From Beverwykella pulmonaria (lineage: Eukaryota > Ascomycota > Dothideomycetes > Pleosporales > Melanommataceae), in assembly GCA_001599595.1 (NCBI GenBank), contig BCHH01000010.1, forward strand, positions 1,175,392 through 1,239,391: a DNA stretch of 64,000 nucleotides, in the 5' to 3' direction. Shown here one piece after another: positions 43,576 to 56,776 of the stretch. The first letter of the stretch is position 1. Every line of letters starts with the position of its first letter. The position numbers and the translations under genes were made by a program. The notes beneath the pieces were generated by a model, which saw nothing but the letters and a program-made list of their open reading frames with translations, was not told the DNA's origin and made no database searches.

Positions 43576-45297
43576 TTTGAATTAGTCTGGTCGGCGTGGG
43601 TGTGGATATGTGAGCGAGTCAGACGCGTTATTGTGGGAGCGACGATCGGCGCGGTGAAGAGCCAGCCGCGTTCGAGAGAGAGCAGGTGGGGAGAGGTGTG
43701 GAGGTGTGGAGGGACGGCGCTGGGGTGCGCACAATGCCCTATATCGCAAGCGGGTGCGGTCTATGACCTCCTGAAGCGTCTCGAGAAGGCTTGCATGCGC
43801 GGGAGATGGAGGATGGGTGGGATGGAGTTGGTGCGGCGTGCTGTCGCCTTCGCAATGTTGTGCCGCCTGCCCGATGTCCGTGTTTCAAACCCCGTCTTTC
43901 AAGCCTAGCACTAAAGTCACATGATCGCACTCGCTTCTTATGCCCAGATTGTTCTCCCCACCAAGCTGTCGCACTATGTCTCCATATTCGTTTTTCAAGG
44001 TTTTTCCCCTCGGGACTGGCGATAGCAGAGCTTCTAAAGTTCCTTCCGGAGTATCAATAACGAGTAACGAGAGACCGACGGGCTCCACTCTGCATCACTC
44101 AATTCTTGGTATTTCCCAAGTCAAAACGCTTTCGACGACAGACCTGTTACAAGACTGTTTAATTGAATATCGTGTGTAATGTCTCGATGGTGTGCTCATA
44201 CACACACAAAGGGAGAAACAATAGCGCCCAGATGTTCACATTTAAAAAGCAGCGTCATTCTACCTCCTCTCTACCTTCGCCCACCCATTTTTCAGAGACC
44301 GATACATCAACACTGATACTCATCCAAATCCTTCATCTTTCTCTTACCCTCCTCCCCTCCAACTCCTGACCCACTATCCGATTTGGAAGGTCAGTCCAGC
44401 AGACACTCATCGCCTGCTACACCGATTGAAGGAGTTATAGTATCCACGAAGCATTTCTTTTTGTAATTCGGAAGTGATTGGCAATAGACTAAGGGGTTCC
44501 AAGAGGTATGCTGAAGATGCCTAAAGTACCAGCTATGGAATCGCAAACCCATTCTACCCATCAACAATCAAACACGCGCATCTCACCTTCCATCACTAAA
44601 CTTCCCCCTTCGCAACCAACCGCATTCCCACCAAGCCTTCTATCTCATCCTATTAGAACCACCCTTGTAAACCTCGGCTCGGCAGGCCACGCACCACCAG
44701 CAAAGAGGATGGCCACATACTTCCCGTTATCGCCAAGACCGGGTTCAGGTATCCGTAGGTACACTGCACATATATACATATATATTTGCCTTCAGGCATG
44801 GTATCACTCTGAATATCCGCCTCTTCTTTTCAACAGACTACCGCTCTTAGCATAGCTCTTCTAGAACATTTACACCTCATCTGTCACAGCGATCTGAACC
44901 CATTCCGTGAATGCATTTTGTGACGACACTCAGGGGCCATTGGCAACAATACCCGAGGCTAAAGTTTGCTTTTTTTTTTGGAAGGAGAGGTCGAAGACAG
45001 CCGTGAAGAAGGCTCCTTTTTGCAATGACTCTTCTCTAGAGCCATGATAGGAAGTTAGATCACGTGGCCTGTGGTAGCCAGGAAATAAAGTCGCAAACGC
45101 AAAACGTCACAACAGTATCACCACCAACCAACCTTAACAAATTGTGAAAGCCTTCCATGTGTATCTAATTATCAGCAGAACCTACTTCAAGAAGATTACA
45201 AACATGTACGCTAGAACTAGAATCTACGTTGTCGGTCCATCATGTGATTATTCAATGTCGCACATAATCAACTATCAACACTGACCACACTAAGCAA
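43576..45297. other. Intergenic between SPT20 and the OSBP gene
   Basis: The left part is the SPT20 upstream region. A 115-codon plus frame at 44508-44855 has Ser/Pro/Thr-rich, coding-like composition in its first 80 codons, but no domain and no clear gene structure; it is left uncalled. Nothing else is supported. Confidence 0.4.
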
Positions 45298-48200
45298 TCA
45301 AAAGATATCCTCAAGGCCTTGCTTTTGCCACTCCGTCTCGTTTTGCGCGACCAGATTCCTAATCTGCCAATACTCATGGTTGAACACCCAGTACTCTTCA
45401 CCTGTAATATCACATCTACCCTTGGAAAACCATCTTGGAACAAACTCCTCACCCCTGTTCTCGCGGTCCCGCCTCGTTTTGCGCTGCTTCTCCTCGACTC
45501 GATTCTTCTCGGTGGCAGCAAGGTCATACTCTCCGTCCTCCATAGCGCGCTGGTCGGGTCTTAAACGCGTATCCGTAGGCGCAATCAAAGGTCGCAAAGC
45601 ATCGGGGATCGCATTCAGCGTGACGACGAAGGGGGTGAGGTTGAATGGGATGCCAGTGGGGCGTTTATGACACTCCCAGAGCAGGAACACGGTATTGTCG
45701 TCATGCTTGCCGGGTTTTAAGCCGCCTTTGTCAAGTTCTGCGTCCTCGAAGCCAGGCGTGTAACGTGCGTATATCTTGTCGTTCCAACGTCCACCAACGC
45801 TCCATCGTACTCTCCCTTCAGCATCAAGAACCTTACCCGCGACTTGATATGCCGAAGAAGCTTTCCAACCTCGGGGCTTGAAGTCTATTTGAGCCACTTC
45901 GCCTGTTGTGTGGTTTCGAATCTCCATGAGGCCGTAGTTATCAACTGTGGGATTACCAGTAATGATTCCGATAACTGACGAAGTGACCTTCTTCCAGGTG
46001 TAGAGTTCTTCTTTGCCGCCTGTTGAAGTGGGACGGAGGCGCAGGAACCAGGTGCCAAGAGGGTTGATGTCGAAAGATTTTCCGTAGAACTTTGATTTCA
46101 CGGCAGACTCGCCCTGGTGAAAGTTAGTGATGCATTCACACGACATGTGATAAAGCAGTCTTACATAGTAATCCCATTTCTTCGACTCGGCATATGCGGC
46201 GCCAATGGGAGGATGATGGCTGACTTGCTCTATGAAGAAGCGGTAGCCCTTGTCCGGCCTAGCATACTCGTATGTCTCACCGAGGAGAGGATTGAACGGC
46301 TTCGCCACACGGCCAATTGTAGATGCATACTCAGAGGCAGCGAATGCGGCAACATATAGCAAGCGCTCGGTTGAGTCGGCACGTTCCGCAGCGGTGTCGA
46401 GCAAATCTGTGTATTCCATGTCTTCGGCAACACGTTGAAGGAGCGAGGTTGGCTCATTGAAGGACACAGGTAGGGTCATCTTGGTCATATCCTTGCCTAT
46501 CATCGATTTAAGAATAGCCTGAAGTGATTAGTCTCAGCGAGATCAATTCCATTCAGTAGAATGGTACTTACCCAGAGCGAAATCTTGGGCCTGTTGTCCT
46601 CATCCATAGCAAGTTTCTGCCGCGGTCCGTCTTCGTAACCTCTGAAGCCTGTCTGAATCGCTACAGACTTTTCATCAAGCAGTTCCTCTGTCGATGGTGC
46701 CTTTTCAGCTCCCAGGCTGATAACTGGCATTTCGACTACCTCGACCTCGCCAGCACCAACAGCATCGAAGAACTCCTCGTCGTCTTCAGACTCAGATTCC
46801 GATATGTCCGCCGCAATATTCGCAAAAGTGGCCTTTCTCCGCAATGCCTGCGAGGAGAAACTGGGTTTTGACGGCTTCGCTTCTATTTCTTCTTCGTTTG
46901 TTTTTTCCTCTGCTTCGTGGAAATGATCCTCATCGTCTTTGGTGGTAGGCCCTGGCTCCCCTAATTCATACTCCTCTAATGCTTCACGAAGGGCACGTTT
47001 GGTTTTTCTTCGCTTGTGCTCCGACTCGCCAATCCGATTTTCTAGCTCTTCCTGCTCTTTGGCGACCTTGGCCATACTCTCCTCCCACATGCGGCGGACG
47101 TTAGCTTCTCGGTCCAACCGGTACTGCCAGTACGCGTCTCGGTCTCGTGATATTCTAAGTAGGTCTCCAATGAGACCTTTTAGATTCCCTACCGCCGACT
47201 CGTAGGATGACAGAGCTTGTAGCATCATGGGATCGGAGATTTGCAGGGTTGGATTATTTGCCTTCTCATGTTGTAGTGCAGCAGAGACCTGGGAGAGAAG
47301 GTCGAGCTGAAGTTTGGCGGACTGTGCTGTAATGTTAAAGGCATCTTTGTTGTTCGGTTGTACTTCGCGACTGCTCGTGTCATCGCCGTATTCCTCATCA
47401 TCGTCCATGTCGCCCTCCACCGTCATGGTCCCCACGTTACTAGCCATCTTCCCGAGGTCGTTCCCGCCAAAGCCGGGCTCATAGTTGCTCTCGGGATCTT
47501 CTGCAGCACTTACAGCCGTGCGCGAGGAGGCATCATAGTTCGTTGGGGGCACGTTTAGCGAATTTGCTATGGGTGTTAACTAGACCGCGATGAGTGGAAA
47601 CGAAGACCTACATGAAGCTTGGTTCTTGGTAGCCATCCTGGAACTCGTAAGGCTCAGTGAATCCCCATCCTTGGACGGCCGCTTGTCCATCAGCTCAATC
47701 TTCGCTTGCTTCAAGGCCTCTTGGTCTCGCGTAGTTCGCTGCTCCTCTTGTCGAGCTTCGTCTTTGCTCCATTGTATCGCGTTGTTAAGAGCCCAGAACC
47801 AGCGCTTAGCTTCGACTTGGTGATTGGCCTTTAGGTGGTATTTCACTGACGATTTGCCTTGAATCTCAAATCGCTGCTTGTCTTGAGGGTCCATGTAGAG
47901 CTTTCCGATCCTCATGTTAATAGCACCACGACAAGCAGATCCAGTATCATCTGGCATAGTCAGCATTGCACATGTGGCAATGAGCATGGGAAGCATACCT
48001 TGATGCTTATAGTAGCTGAGCACGCCATCTTCCAGAACAAACCATCGTAGCTTGTAGCCGCTAGTGTAATTCGTCCATTTTTTGAGATATCCTTTCATTT
48101 CGCGAGACTCCTTGGCACCCATACCGTTGTCCGATGCTGCGCCAGGTTGTGAAGCTGCGCCAGCCAAAATGGTCTTCTCCTGAATGCCCCTTTGTGCTGC

Positions 48201-49423
48201 TGCCGCGGCGGGTGAGCGCTTCAGGATGGCGCGAGTGCGATCGTCCTTGGTGTAGTCTTGGGGCAGCTTGCCCTTCCGATCCCGTCGAAACGGATCTGCA
48301 CCATTCAAAAGCAACAGTTGGGCCAGTTTCACGTCCTTCCGCTTGGCTGCTTCGTGCAAAAGCGTGCCCCCGTTCTCCATGACGGCGGGGTCGGTGGTCA
48401 AGTCTCCCCCGTTGACGTCCAGACAGCTCTTTATCCTGGGGTCCTGCAGCAATTTCTCCATGGTCGCCATATCACCCGTAGCTACCAGCTGTTGTATTTT
48501 CTTCACGTTGGTGTCAATGAAGATGGAGCGCGCAAGCTGCAGCTGCTGGAAGATCTCTGGGGTCCGAGCCAGGTCCAGCGGGGTCTGTCCGTTGTAGTTG
48601 GTGATGGAGTCGTTAATGCCGGGCAGGTCGAGGAGCAGCCGCACCACAGGCGCGCGGCCTAGGGTAGCTGCCAGGTGGAGCGGGGTATTTCCGTCGCGGT
48701 CACGGCCGTTGATGTCAATGACGGCGTCGGGGCCGGGCTTCGCATTAGAGAGCACAAATTCAATGACAGGCACCTCGGCGCATTGGATGGCCAGGTGCAA
48801 TATAGACGTGCCTTCGGTGCGACTGGGCAGGGACAGGGAGGAGGTGCTGTGTTCCTCGTCGGGAGCCGACTGCTCCCTTATGGCTTTGGAGATGGCTGCC
48901 GTGTCACCGTTTCGCAGTGATTCGAACACACGGAACATCTTCACAGATTGCTCTATGGACGCGCCCTTGGGGGTGGGCGAAACGGGCGACATGGCCGAGG
49001 TGGCATAGCTGGGCGACGCGGGGGTGAGGCTGTCCTGGGATGCAGCGACATTGGACATGCTGGCGGAGAGATGAGGGCGGTGCTTGTTGGTCGAAGCACT
49101 CCTGTGGTGCCCGTGGTGGCCGTGTGCAATATGAGGCATCGGGTGATGTGCGTGGGCGGCGGTGGGGGAGAGCTGCGAGTTAAGAGACGTTGCTGAGGAG
49201 GAGCCCGGCGTGTCGTTGGGATCGGTGACGTCGGTCTTGGAAGAAACGCGCTGCAGCAAATTCTTGACGCTGCTCGACTTGGACCGCTTGTGTCTACCGC
49301 AAAGGTGTCAGCGGTCGCTCGCCGAACTCGAAATCCTTCCCGGTGCCAGCTATTTTTCGCCTTCCAGACGTGCGCTCTGGCCTCAAGGACTAAGTTTGGG
49401 TGGGGACGCTCTTACCCTTCCAT
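45298..49423 (-). CDS. OSH1: Osh1/Osh2-type oxysterol-binding protein (ankyrin-PH-ORD)
   Basis: Six exons (49423-49416, 49293-47999, 47950-47612, 47566-46572, 46518-46165, 46113-45298) give about 1268 residues. The first coding exon is only 8 nt (ATGGAAGG), completing [20 protein letters not shown]. Order of domains: Ser-rich N-terminus, ankyrin repeats (about 150-370, e.g. [20 protein letters not shown]), PH domain (about 400-510, starting [20 protein letters not shown]), coiled coil, an FFAT-like motif EEFFDAVG (811-818) after an acidic run, and the lipid-transfer domain (about 870-1268) with the family signature EQVSHHPP at 976-983. Such proteins exchange sterol and PI4P at ER contact sites. 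Filamentous fungi usually have one gene corresponding to yeast OSH1/OSH2. Confidence 0.93.
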
Positions 49424-50077
49424 GGTGCTGCAGTGATTGGCGGGGCAGTCGCCCGTGGTCTCCGGCCAAGAGACGAAGTCGAGGGCGGGGTGGGGAGAGG
49501 CAGTCAAGCTCGAGGAAGAAGGGTCGGGGCTCTGTGCAGCTCTGTGCGACTCTGTGTAATGTGTGTCCTGGAGACGTCCGCGCGGCGGGGGTTTGGATCG
49601 CCTTTTGACGATTTCAACACGGACCAGACCGCTTCAGGGGTGCATCATCTCGAGATGTCTCGGGCCAATGAGCGCTCGGGGAAAGCATTGCGCATTCCCT
49701 GATTAAGCCGCATGCAAACTACGCCTGCACCCACGTCAGAGAAAAGGAAAAGAGCGAGGGATTTTCTCGTTTAGGTAGGAGAGCGTGTGATTGGCAGCGA
49801 GAGGGCCGTGTGGGACGAGAGTCCACCCTGGAATAGTTAGCTACCTCGCAAGCATATCTAACCAGGAGGCAAAAGGTCAAGTTGGGCCTGCAAAGTACTG
49901 TTGTACGTGGTATTTGACTGAATTCGTTCTTCAGAACTTGCCAAGGCTAACTCATGCCCTCTTTCCATCACTAGAAATAGGCAGCCTTGGCATGTACTGC
50001 ACCACACTACACTCCAAGTGAGTACGTTACTGCATGGGTATACAGGGCGTGTTGCCATTCTGCCATCTATTCGTCGC
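49424..50077. other. Upstream region of the OSBP gene
   Basis: GC-rich leader then AT-richer DNA, with no gene seen; frames on the plus strand here have no domain. It separates the OSBP start from the ATP12 stop on the same strand. Confidence 0.5.
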
Positions 50078-51207
50078 CTACGCAGCATCTCCGCCCACGA
50101 GCAGCACAACACTTCCGAGCTGGCGCCGCAAATCCTCCTTCTCCACGTCGTGCGTGTCCTCGACCTCCCCGTTCTGGCTCGTCTGCCACCGGACCTCTAG
50201 GCTTGACGCTTCCGCAGCGTCTTCGATGCCGAAACGGCCCGCGTCAGCAGCCTCCCGCGACTGCGCGAACGCCTCGCCCCATTCGTGCACAAGCCGCGCG
50301 CCCACGAGTAAGCTCTTGGAGGCGAGCACCGCGCGTTCCAAGCCCGCGAGCTCGAATGCCGGGAGGCCCGACAACCATCCGCGCACCACGTCCTGGGTCA
50401 GCGCAGGCTGCGGAATCGGCATGATGCTGTCAGGCTCCAAGACGGGGTTGATCTCGACGCCGGGCCAGACGTGCGTCCTCAGATGGGCAATTATGGGCGC
50501 GGCGACTTGGATCTGGAGTTGCCGCAGCGAGGCCGTGTCTTGCGGCGCGTCATATCGGTGTTTCTCGGGGGCCCAGCAGAGCAGCGTATCGGTGCTGAGG
50601 TATCGCATCATCATCTTGGTCATTTCCTCCCGCAATTTCGTGTTTCCCTGTACGTCCGCCTGTTCGATATCAATGGCGCGCGCGGCGAGCGAGGTCATGG
50701 GGATATAATGCGTCTTGAGCGCTTGCTGGGCACTGTGGAGCAGATCCCACTCGAGGGCAATGGCCGTGGCGAGCTGGTGTTTCGACGGCGGGATGGCCAG
50801 AATCTGCTTTGTGGGCGTCCGCACCGGTCTGCTGTCGAGCCATACCTGCAGGCCATCTGCCGCCTGTCAGCGCAGTTGCTGTATTGCCATTGACTGGTTG
50901 TACCTTCGGCCTCCTTCACCGTGACGTCCTTCCAGAAGCGTTTCCGGAGCATGTTGTTTGGCCTCGAGGGCGCCGGCCGAACCTCCCGCGCCTGCCGCAG
51001 CAGCTCGGCCTGCTTCCGCTTCCTCGCTACTCTGTCCAGCGCATCTGAATGTGGGGTCGGCGCATCGGGCGGCGGTCCAGGGATGGAGGGAGTCGTGAGC
51101 GGGATTGCGTATCGCGAGGCGGACGAGTGGAAGGGGAGGCATTGGCAGAGGCGGCTAGGCGTTCTTCTTGACGCAGCGCGTCTCAGCGTTGCGAGGGCGG
51201 GTTCCAT
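50078..51207 (-). CDS. ATP12: Atp12, mitochondrial F1-ATPase assembly chaperone
   Basis: Exon 1 51207-50904 and exon 2 50856-50078, with a 47-bp intron, give 360 residues. The ATG at 51207 is preferred over 51339 because it starts an Arg/Ser-rich mitochondrial presequence (MEPALATLRRAASRRTPSRL). The family core follows: KRFWKDVTVKEAEDGLQVWL, DSRPVRTPTKQILAIPPSKH, ALEWDLL, MMRYLSTDTLLCWAP and then WLSGLPAFELAGLERAVLAS with KSLLVGARLVHEW. Atp12 binds the F1 alpha subunit in the matrix and prevents its aggregation before hexamer assembly. It is divergent from the Zn2Cys6 gene at 51601. Assignment is firm. Confidence 0.95.
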
Positions 51208-51600
51208 GGCTTCAATGGCGAGGACTCGGAGTCGAACGAGGGCGTCGAAAAAATGAATTGACGACATGAGGGAAGGCTGAACGCTCGGCTCGCGCAGCGG
51301 TTGGCCACCCTTGTCCATCCCACGTTCATGGCGCGCCATCTATCGACCCATATTCCTACCACCACCCCTCTTCGCCTGGTCATGATGCGCGCAGATCCAT
51401 CTCTCATCAGCGCCCTTCCATACGCACTTCCTGTCCCAGCTTCCGCCCTACCTCTAATCTGACAAGCTCGAGAGTTCTGCGCCTACCCCACTTGGAGCTA
51501 CTCCCCACCACCCCCCAGCCCGCAGACGCTCCCGATCCTGACCTTAGACCCTCCCTCATGCAGCCGCCCTAAGTCTGGTCTGCTCCACCACGACACCTTT
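51208..51600. promoter_or_regulatory. Divergent promoter of ATP12 and a Zn2Cys6 gene
   Basis: This 393-bp head-to-head interval is C/T-rich on the plus strand just before 51601. No TATA box or specific site can be assigned. Confidence 0.5.
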
Positions 51601-54600
51601 ATGAATCACGGTACCTCCTCGACACCGTCCGCCAATGCTGCTGCCGTGCCCCAGCCGAAGCCCATCCGCTTCGTGACAAATCACGATGGTCCCTATGCGA
51701 AGCGGCGGAGAATCAACTCGGCCTGTCTGACATGTCGGAGGAAGAAGACGCGCTGCTCGGGTCAGTTTCGGGAAAATTCGCGCCTCAGCGAGGAGGAAAC
51801 GCGTCGACTGACCAGTCTCTAGGCGAGCGGCCTGTCTGCGGGACATGCACGCAGAACAAGCACGAATGCGCCGGCTATGGGCCCGACACGGACAACCACA
51901 GCCCGACCGAGACCACCAAGGACACCAAGGACAGCAAAAAGGCCCTGCGCCGCGAGAGCAATGCAACGAGCAGCGCTCCTGCCCGAAAGCCGAAACAGGA
52001 ACCTGCGCCCCAGCCACGCCCCCCGCTGCCACACGTTGTGTCGGGCGCATCACAGAACTCCGACTCGTCGGCGGGCAATCGCATACCCAAGTATGAGGAC
52101 GACCACCATCCCGGGCTGAGCCTCAGCACCCGCAATCGCATGCCCTACTTCCGCTACTTTGGACCCACGGCCATCATGCCCGGGTTCAAGCAGATGGTCG
52201 TCAAGATTAGGGGAAAGCAACATGGTACTGGCCACACCACAACCTCCGACCCACTCGAATCCTCCCCCGGCCAACCCCCTTCGGTGGGCTCGCCCCCGGT
52301 GCCTGAATCCAGGACGCCCGTGGAAATCCCGGTCTACGATACCTCGGCCATGTCCCCGAGCCCGCTGATCACGCACCTGTGTAAACTGTTCTTCGTACAT
52401 CTTGGCTGTAGTTTCCCATTCCTCCAAAGAGAGCGCTTTCTGCGCGACCTTGAAGAGAAACAGGTTGATGCTATTTTGGTGGACGCCGTATGCGCATTAG
52501 CCGCAAGATTTTCCCAAAACCCACTATTAACAGGGGCATCAGATCCCCCCAAAGAGGGAGAGAATGAGCCTAGCCTGCAGCCTTCAGAATATGGCCAAGC
52601 CTTTGCAATGCGGGCCAAATCTGCCATTCCGGATACATTTCCATGTCCGAGCGTCGCCGTAGTTCAGGCAGCGCTTCTCCTCGCCTACGACGAATTTGGC
52701 GCGAGCCGTGACAGCGGGCTGTGGATGTATTTGGGCATTTGCATCCGGATGTCCCAAGATTTAGGTATGCAGACGCTGGAAGGGCTCAAGTACGAGGGCC
52801 ACGACGGCCCCACGCCCAAGTCCGTGAAGACGGATCCAAACGGTGCCTCTCAACCTGTACCCAAGGTGCCCGAGTCGCGGCGTCGGAAGAGTAGCGCTCC
52901 AGCAGAGGAGGAGCAAAGAGCTGTCGAACGCGAGAGGCTGGATACATTTTGGTCCATTTTCTTCCTCGACAGGGTCATCTCTTCTGGTACGGGACGGCCT
53001 GTTACTCTACGTGATAAGGACATTGAGATATCTTTCCCTTCGCTGAATGATGTTGACCCGACATCTGGCTGGCCGCTCCCTTTCCCAGCACTAATACGAA
53101 TCATACATTTATATGGCAGGGTCACTGATTTGCTCAACAGCATCAAGGAAAAGGCACACATGACAGAGGACCTACGGAAGCAGCTCGACACTCTGGAATA
53201 CCACCTCACGGAGATCTACCAAGGTCTATCGCCCAAGCTTCACTTCAACGCCCTCAATTTCCAACACTATGTCAAGATCAACCAGGGGACAAATTTCTTG
53301 CTCCTCCATTGCTGGTTTCACACGCTGATCGTGCTTTTGCATCAGCCGACATTACTCAAGACATTTGAAGGCAGCCTTCAGCCTCTCTCAAGCAATAGTC
53401 GAGAACTTTCCATGTCATCGGCCAAGACCGTTGCCGACATCCTGGTGTTTACGGACCTTATTGATGCAAAGACCGGGGTTGGGAATCCGTTTACTAGGTA
53501 CGCATCACGCTGTGATTCGCATTTGATAAGGAACTAACATGCGCCAGCCAACCCATTTATATCGTAGCATGCGCCTTTTTGAAGGAGACTGCATTGCATT
53601 CAGCGTCGTCACAACCCCACTCTGGCCCGTCAACACCTGGTTCTATTCACGATCGCGACCCAATTGAAGCCGAAAGGACCTCGATCGACCATATGACGTT
53701 TGGAAAACCTCACCAGTCCGTCAATGGCGAACGCTCCAGTTTTGCACAGGACCACGAAAAACAGTCCGCGAACAAGCACACACTATTAGCCTCAGCCGCC
53801 AATCAGAACTATCAACGCTGTTACCGCGCTCTGAAGTCGCTGGAGACGTATTGGGCTGGCGTCAAATACATCCTGACCGTCCTAGATCAAAAGGCCAAGG
53901 GTGTGGGGGATCCGTTGTTGTATACTCGAGAAGAGATGGAGAGCGCTTTGGAGCAACCGAGACCGGAGCCGTCCTTCACGAGCCCAGGATGGCGAAGAAA
54001 GTTGAGTTGGGGTACATATCTGACCGCTCAAAACATGGACGTCGAGACTGCAAAGGTCCCAGCTGCGATTCGGAATAGCAGAGCGAGAACACCGACAATA
54101 CCGGGGAGTTCCGCGGTACATCCCAGTCAAGGTACGTAAACGAAATAGGTGTAAAGGATATTCACTTACTGGTAGACAGCTATCGGATGGTCGCTGACTG
54201 GGACCATGAACTCGCCTTCCACAAACGTCGCTGTCATGTACACATCGGAAAACAACACCTCTCGTGACATCAAGCCTTCAACCGCGGGAACACAACCCTC
54301 TATCGCCTCAGTCTTGTCGAATCCACCCATCAAGTTTGAGAACACTACATTCTCATCCGCCTCGTCCTTCCCGCTTCAAACACCACAGCCATTCGACCCA
54401 ACATCCATGCCTCCACCACCAAGCGCAGCATTTAACACGGTACCAACACCAGACCCGGTACTAGTGTCAGACGCCGACCTACTGCTGAATCTTCATTCCC
54501 CGTTTTCAACTAACTCCCCCAACGCGACTAGTTCGCGCTTACCGAATCCATCCTTCAACACAAACCAGCCTCGAGCTTCCACCTCAGCAAATCACAATAA

Positions 54601-54817
54601 CCAGGAATTCTCTCCGACCGCGTTTGCATCTTACCCTACGCCTTCAGACCACGCATACGGCGATATGGTCATTGATTCTCAGGACGTCGACATGTCGGCG
54701 CTGGGAGCGGACATGATGCCTTGGGATCTGGAGTACTTGCCGCACGATATATTATTCTACGGAGACAGTGGCTTTGGGGTCGGTGGAGACGAGGGAGGTG
54801 AAGGACCAGAAGGTTGA
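51601..54817 (+). CDS. Zn2Cys6 transcription factor with fungal-specific TF domain
   Basis: Exons 51601-51760, 51823-53497, 53548-54131 and 54180-54817, with introns of 62, 50 and 48 bp, give 1018 residues. The binuclear zinc cluster has Cys at 42, 45, 52, 59, 62 and 69 (C-x2-C-x6-C-x6-C-x2-C-x6-C) after a basic RRRIN; the first intron splits it. Residues about 240-600 form the fungal transcription factor homology domain (LCKLFFVHLGCSFPFLQRER, FAMRAKSAIPD, AALLLAYDEFGASRDSGLWM, RMSQDLGMQ, RERLDTFWSIFFLDRVISSG, TGRPVTLRDKDIEISFP). The C-terminus is Ser/Thr/Pro-rich and ends in an acidic, aromatic stretch likely to activate transcription. Target genes are not apparent from the context. Confidence 0.93.
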
Positions 54818-55406
54818 TTGTTCATACTATTGTGCTTACATAAAATGTTTCTAGTTTAAAGCGATATGGTGTGTTTCTCAGACGGCATGTTACATTACAA
54901 GTCATAAACAGGGAGAATGGGTACATGGCACGTTTCAGATTTGCCACGCGGCATGAGCAATTCTACGGAACGATGGGACTCGGGATAAAAGCGGGTTCTG
55001 GTAGATATTTGGGTATACATTTGCGCTCTTCACGAAGAGCCCACTTCTTTTTGGATGGGGGGTTTAGATACTACTGGAATCGGCCTGCTTTCAATGTCAA
55101 GCGACATCATTACTATTGTGAATCTATCTTTATATCTCCATCTGGGGCTGACAAGGTCACACTATCAAAGAGGGAAGGGGAAGGAGAGGCCAGTGTTGGA
55201 TCTTTGGCCTTGTAGTAGGAGAGATAGGAATTGGTGAGTGGAAGAGTGAATGACTGAGGTAGGATGGTGATTTTGCAAGGGACCGTGATTGACGATTGGG
55301 GGGAGAGCTACTCGGACTATTTTCAGCAGGGGGAATTTCGTCAACTCACCTCCTTTCCAAACACATCACACACTCTCTCAAAATGAGAAATATTCTCCCT
55401 GAATAG
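54818..55406. other. Convergent 3' regions, no gene seen
   Basis: The 114-codon plus frame 54871-55215 shows no domain and is left uncalled. Confidence 0.5.
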
Positions 55407-56776
55407 TCACCAATCATCAATCATATCATTCCCCTCTTCACTCTCAACCTCCATAATCTTCCTCGCAGCCTCACTCCCTGCAACAGGCAACATTTCCAGC
55501 CCCGCCTTCTTGAGCTCCTCTCCCACTTCCTCCGGATCCAACAGTCCCACTTGAAACAGCACACTCGCCTGATCCCAATAGCACCTCTCATGCCATACCT
55601 TCCCGGCCCGCATGCCCACTATCGACACGACTACAATCTCGACTTTTTGGTTCGTGGGGGGTATGCCGGGGAGTATCCAGGGCATCTGCGTCGTATGCTT
55701 GAATTGGATGTAGAGTTCGTCTACGATGCGATCTACGCCGATGGTGCGGGATAGGAGGCGCATGTGGAAGGATGGAGGCGAAGAGGGGAGGAAATAGTCC
55801 TTGTAGAAGCGGCGCAGCTCGTCCGTGCCGATGCCGCCGGTCATGGTCGGGGTATAATTTACGAATGGGGTGGGCTCGGTGCAGTATGTGTCTATCAGTT
55901 TTTTGGCGTTCTTTTCATGGAATTTTTCTACAGAGTGTTAGTTGGCTGTGAGGAGTCGGGGGACCGTGAGGCGTTTACGTTCGACGTTCTCCTCCCACAC
56001 GCGCTCGAGGTCTACCTCTGCACCGAAGCCGCGGCGTACCATGGACAGACTGCGACTCCAGGCCAGCGCGTCCGCGACGGCATCATATTCGTCGAGGTCG
56101 TGTTCTGCAAAGCCAGGATCTACGCCCTCATATGTGAATACTGGATATTCGATCTTGTTTTGCAGGCCGCCTGCTCCTATCCCAGGCGTGACTTTCTTCT
56201 GTACTATCTTCCGTCGTCCTTGTATCCCGAGTACCTCTGGCCGTCGCGAGACGCCAACCGATTCTGCAGCATGCGCGCCCTGTGCTAGGTGCACGAGGAC
56301 GCGGAAGGATGCGCTGAAACGTTGTCGGGTGTCCGGGATGGAGGTCGGATAGTAGGCGATTAGGGAACAGAGTTTCGACGTGCTGGTTTTGGGTTCCGAG
56401 AACACTTCTAGACATACTGCTGCTGCATCTCCGAACGCTTCTCGCTAGTCAGTATAGAGTCAAGGTGGAAGAGGTGATGCGCTATGCGCCTGCAGTGATG
56501 CTAGCCACACGCGGAGCCGGAGGCATGAGAGGGCTATATACCTACGATCGCATATCGCTCCCCAATGCTCATGCCGTCTCCCAAATGATGCAGCGTGTTT
56601 ACATACTGCTTCCCTCCCTTGCCCATGGGGACGTATTTGACGTTGAAGCCTTCGTCTCGCCATGCGCGCAGCGTTTCGAGGTCGAACTCATCGTCTTCCG
56701 AGGTTACGTAAAGCATGGGCGTGCTGTGATTGAAGGACAGCCAGCCGTTGCTATTTGCGAGGAATTGAAGAGCCAT
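55407..56776 (-). CDS. DLH-like plus SnoaL-like two-domain protein
   Basis: Exons 56776-56542, 56437-55979 and 55927-55407, with introns of 104 and 51 bp, give 404 residues. The first about 160 residues follow a dienelactone-hydrolase-like alpha/beta plan (TPMLYVTSEDDEFDLETLRA, a nucleophile-elbow position at about 78-88, LIAYYPTSIPD), but the usual G-x-C-x-G-G elbow reads AFGDAAAVC, so the catalytic Cys is not in place. The C-terminal about 170 residues, from KFHEKNAKKLIDTYCTEPTP to VLFQVGLLD, form a SnoaL/NTF2-like domain, including RTIGVDRIVDELYIQFKH. Such fusions are widespread but uncharacterised in fungi. The first domain is probably not hydrolytic. Confidence 0.8.
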
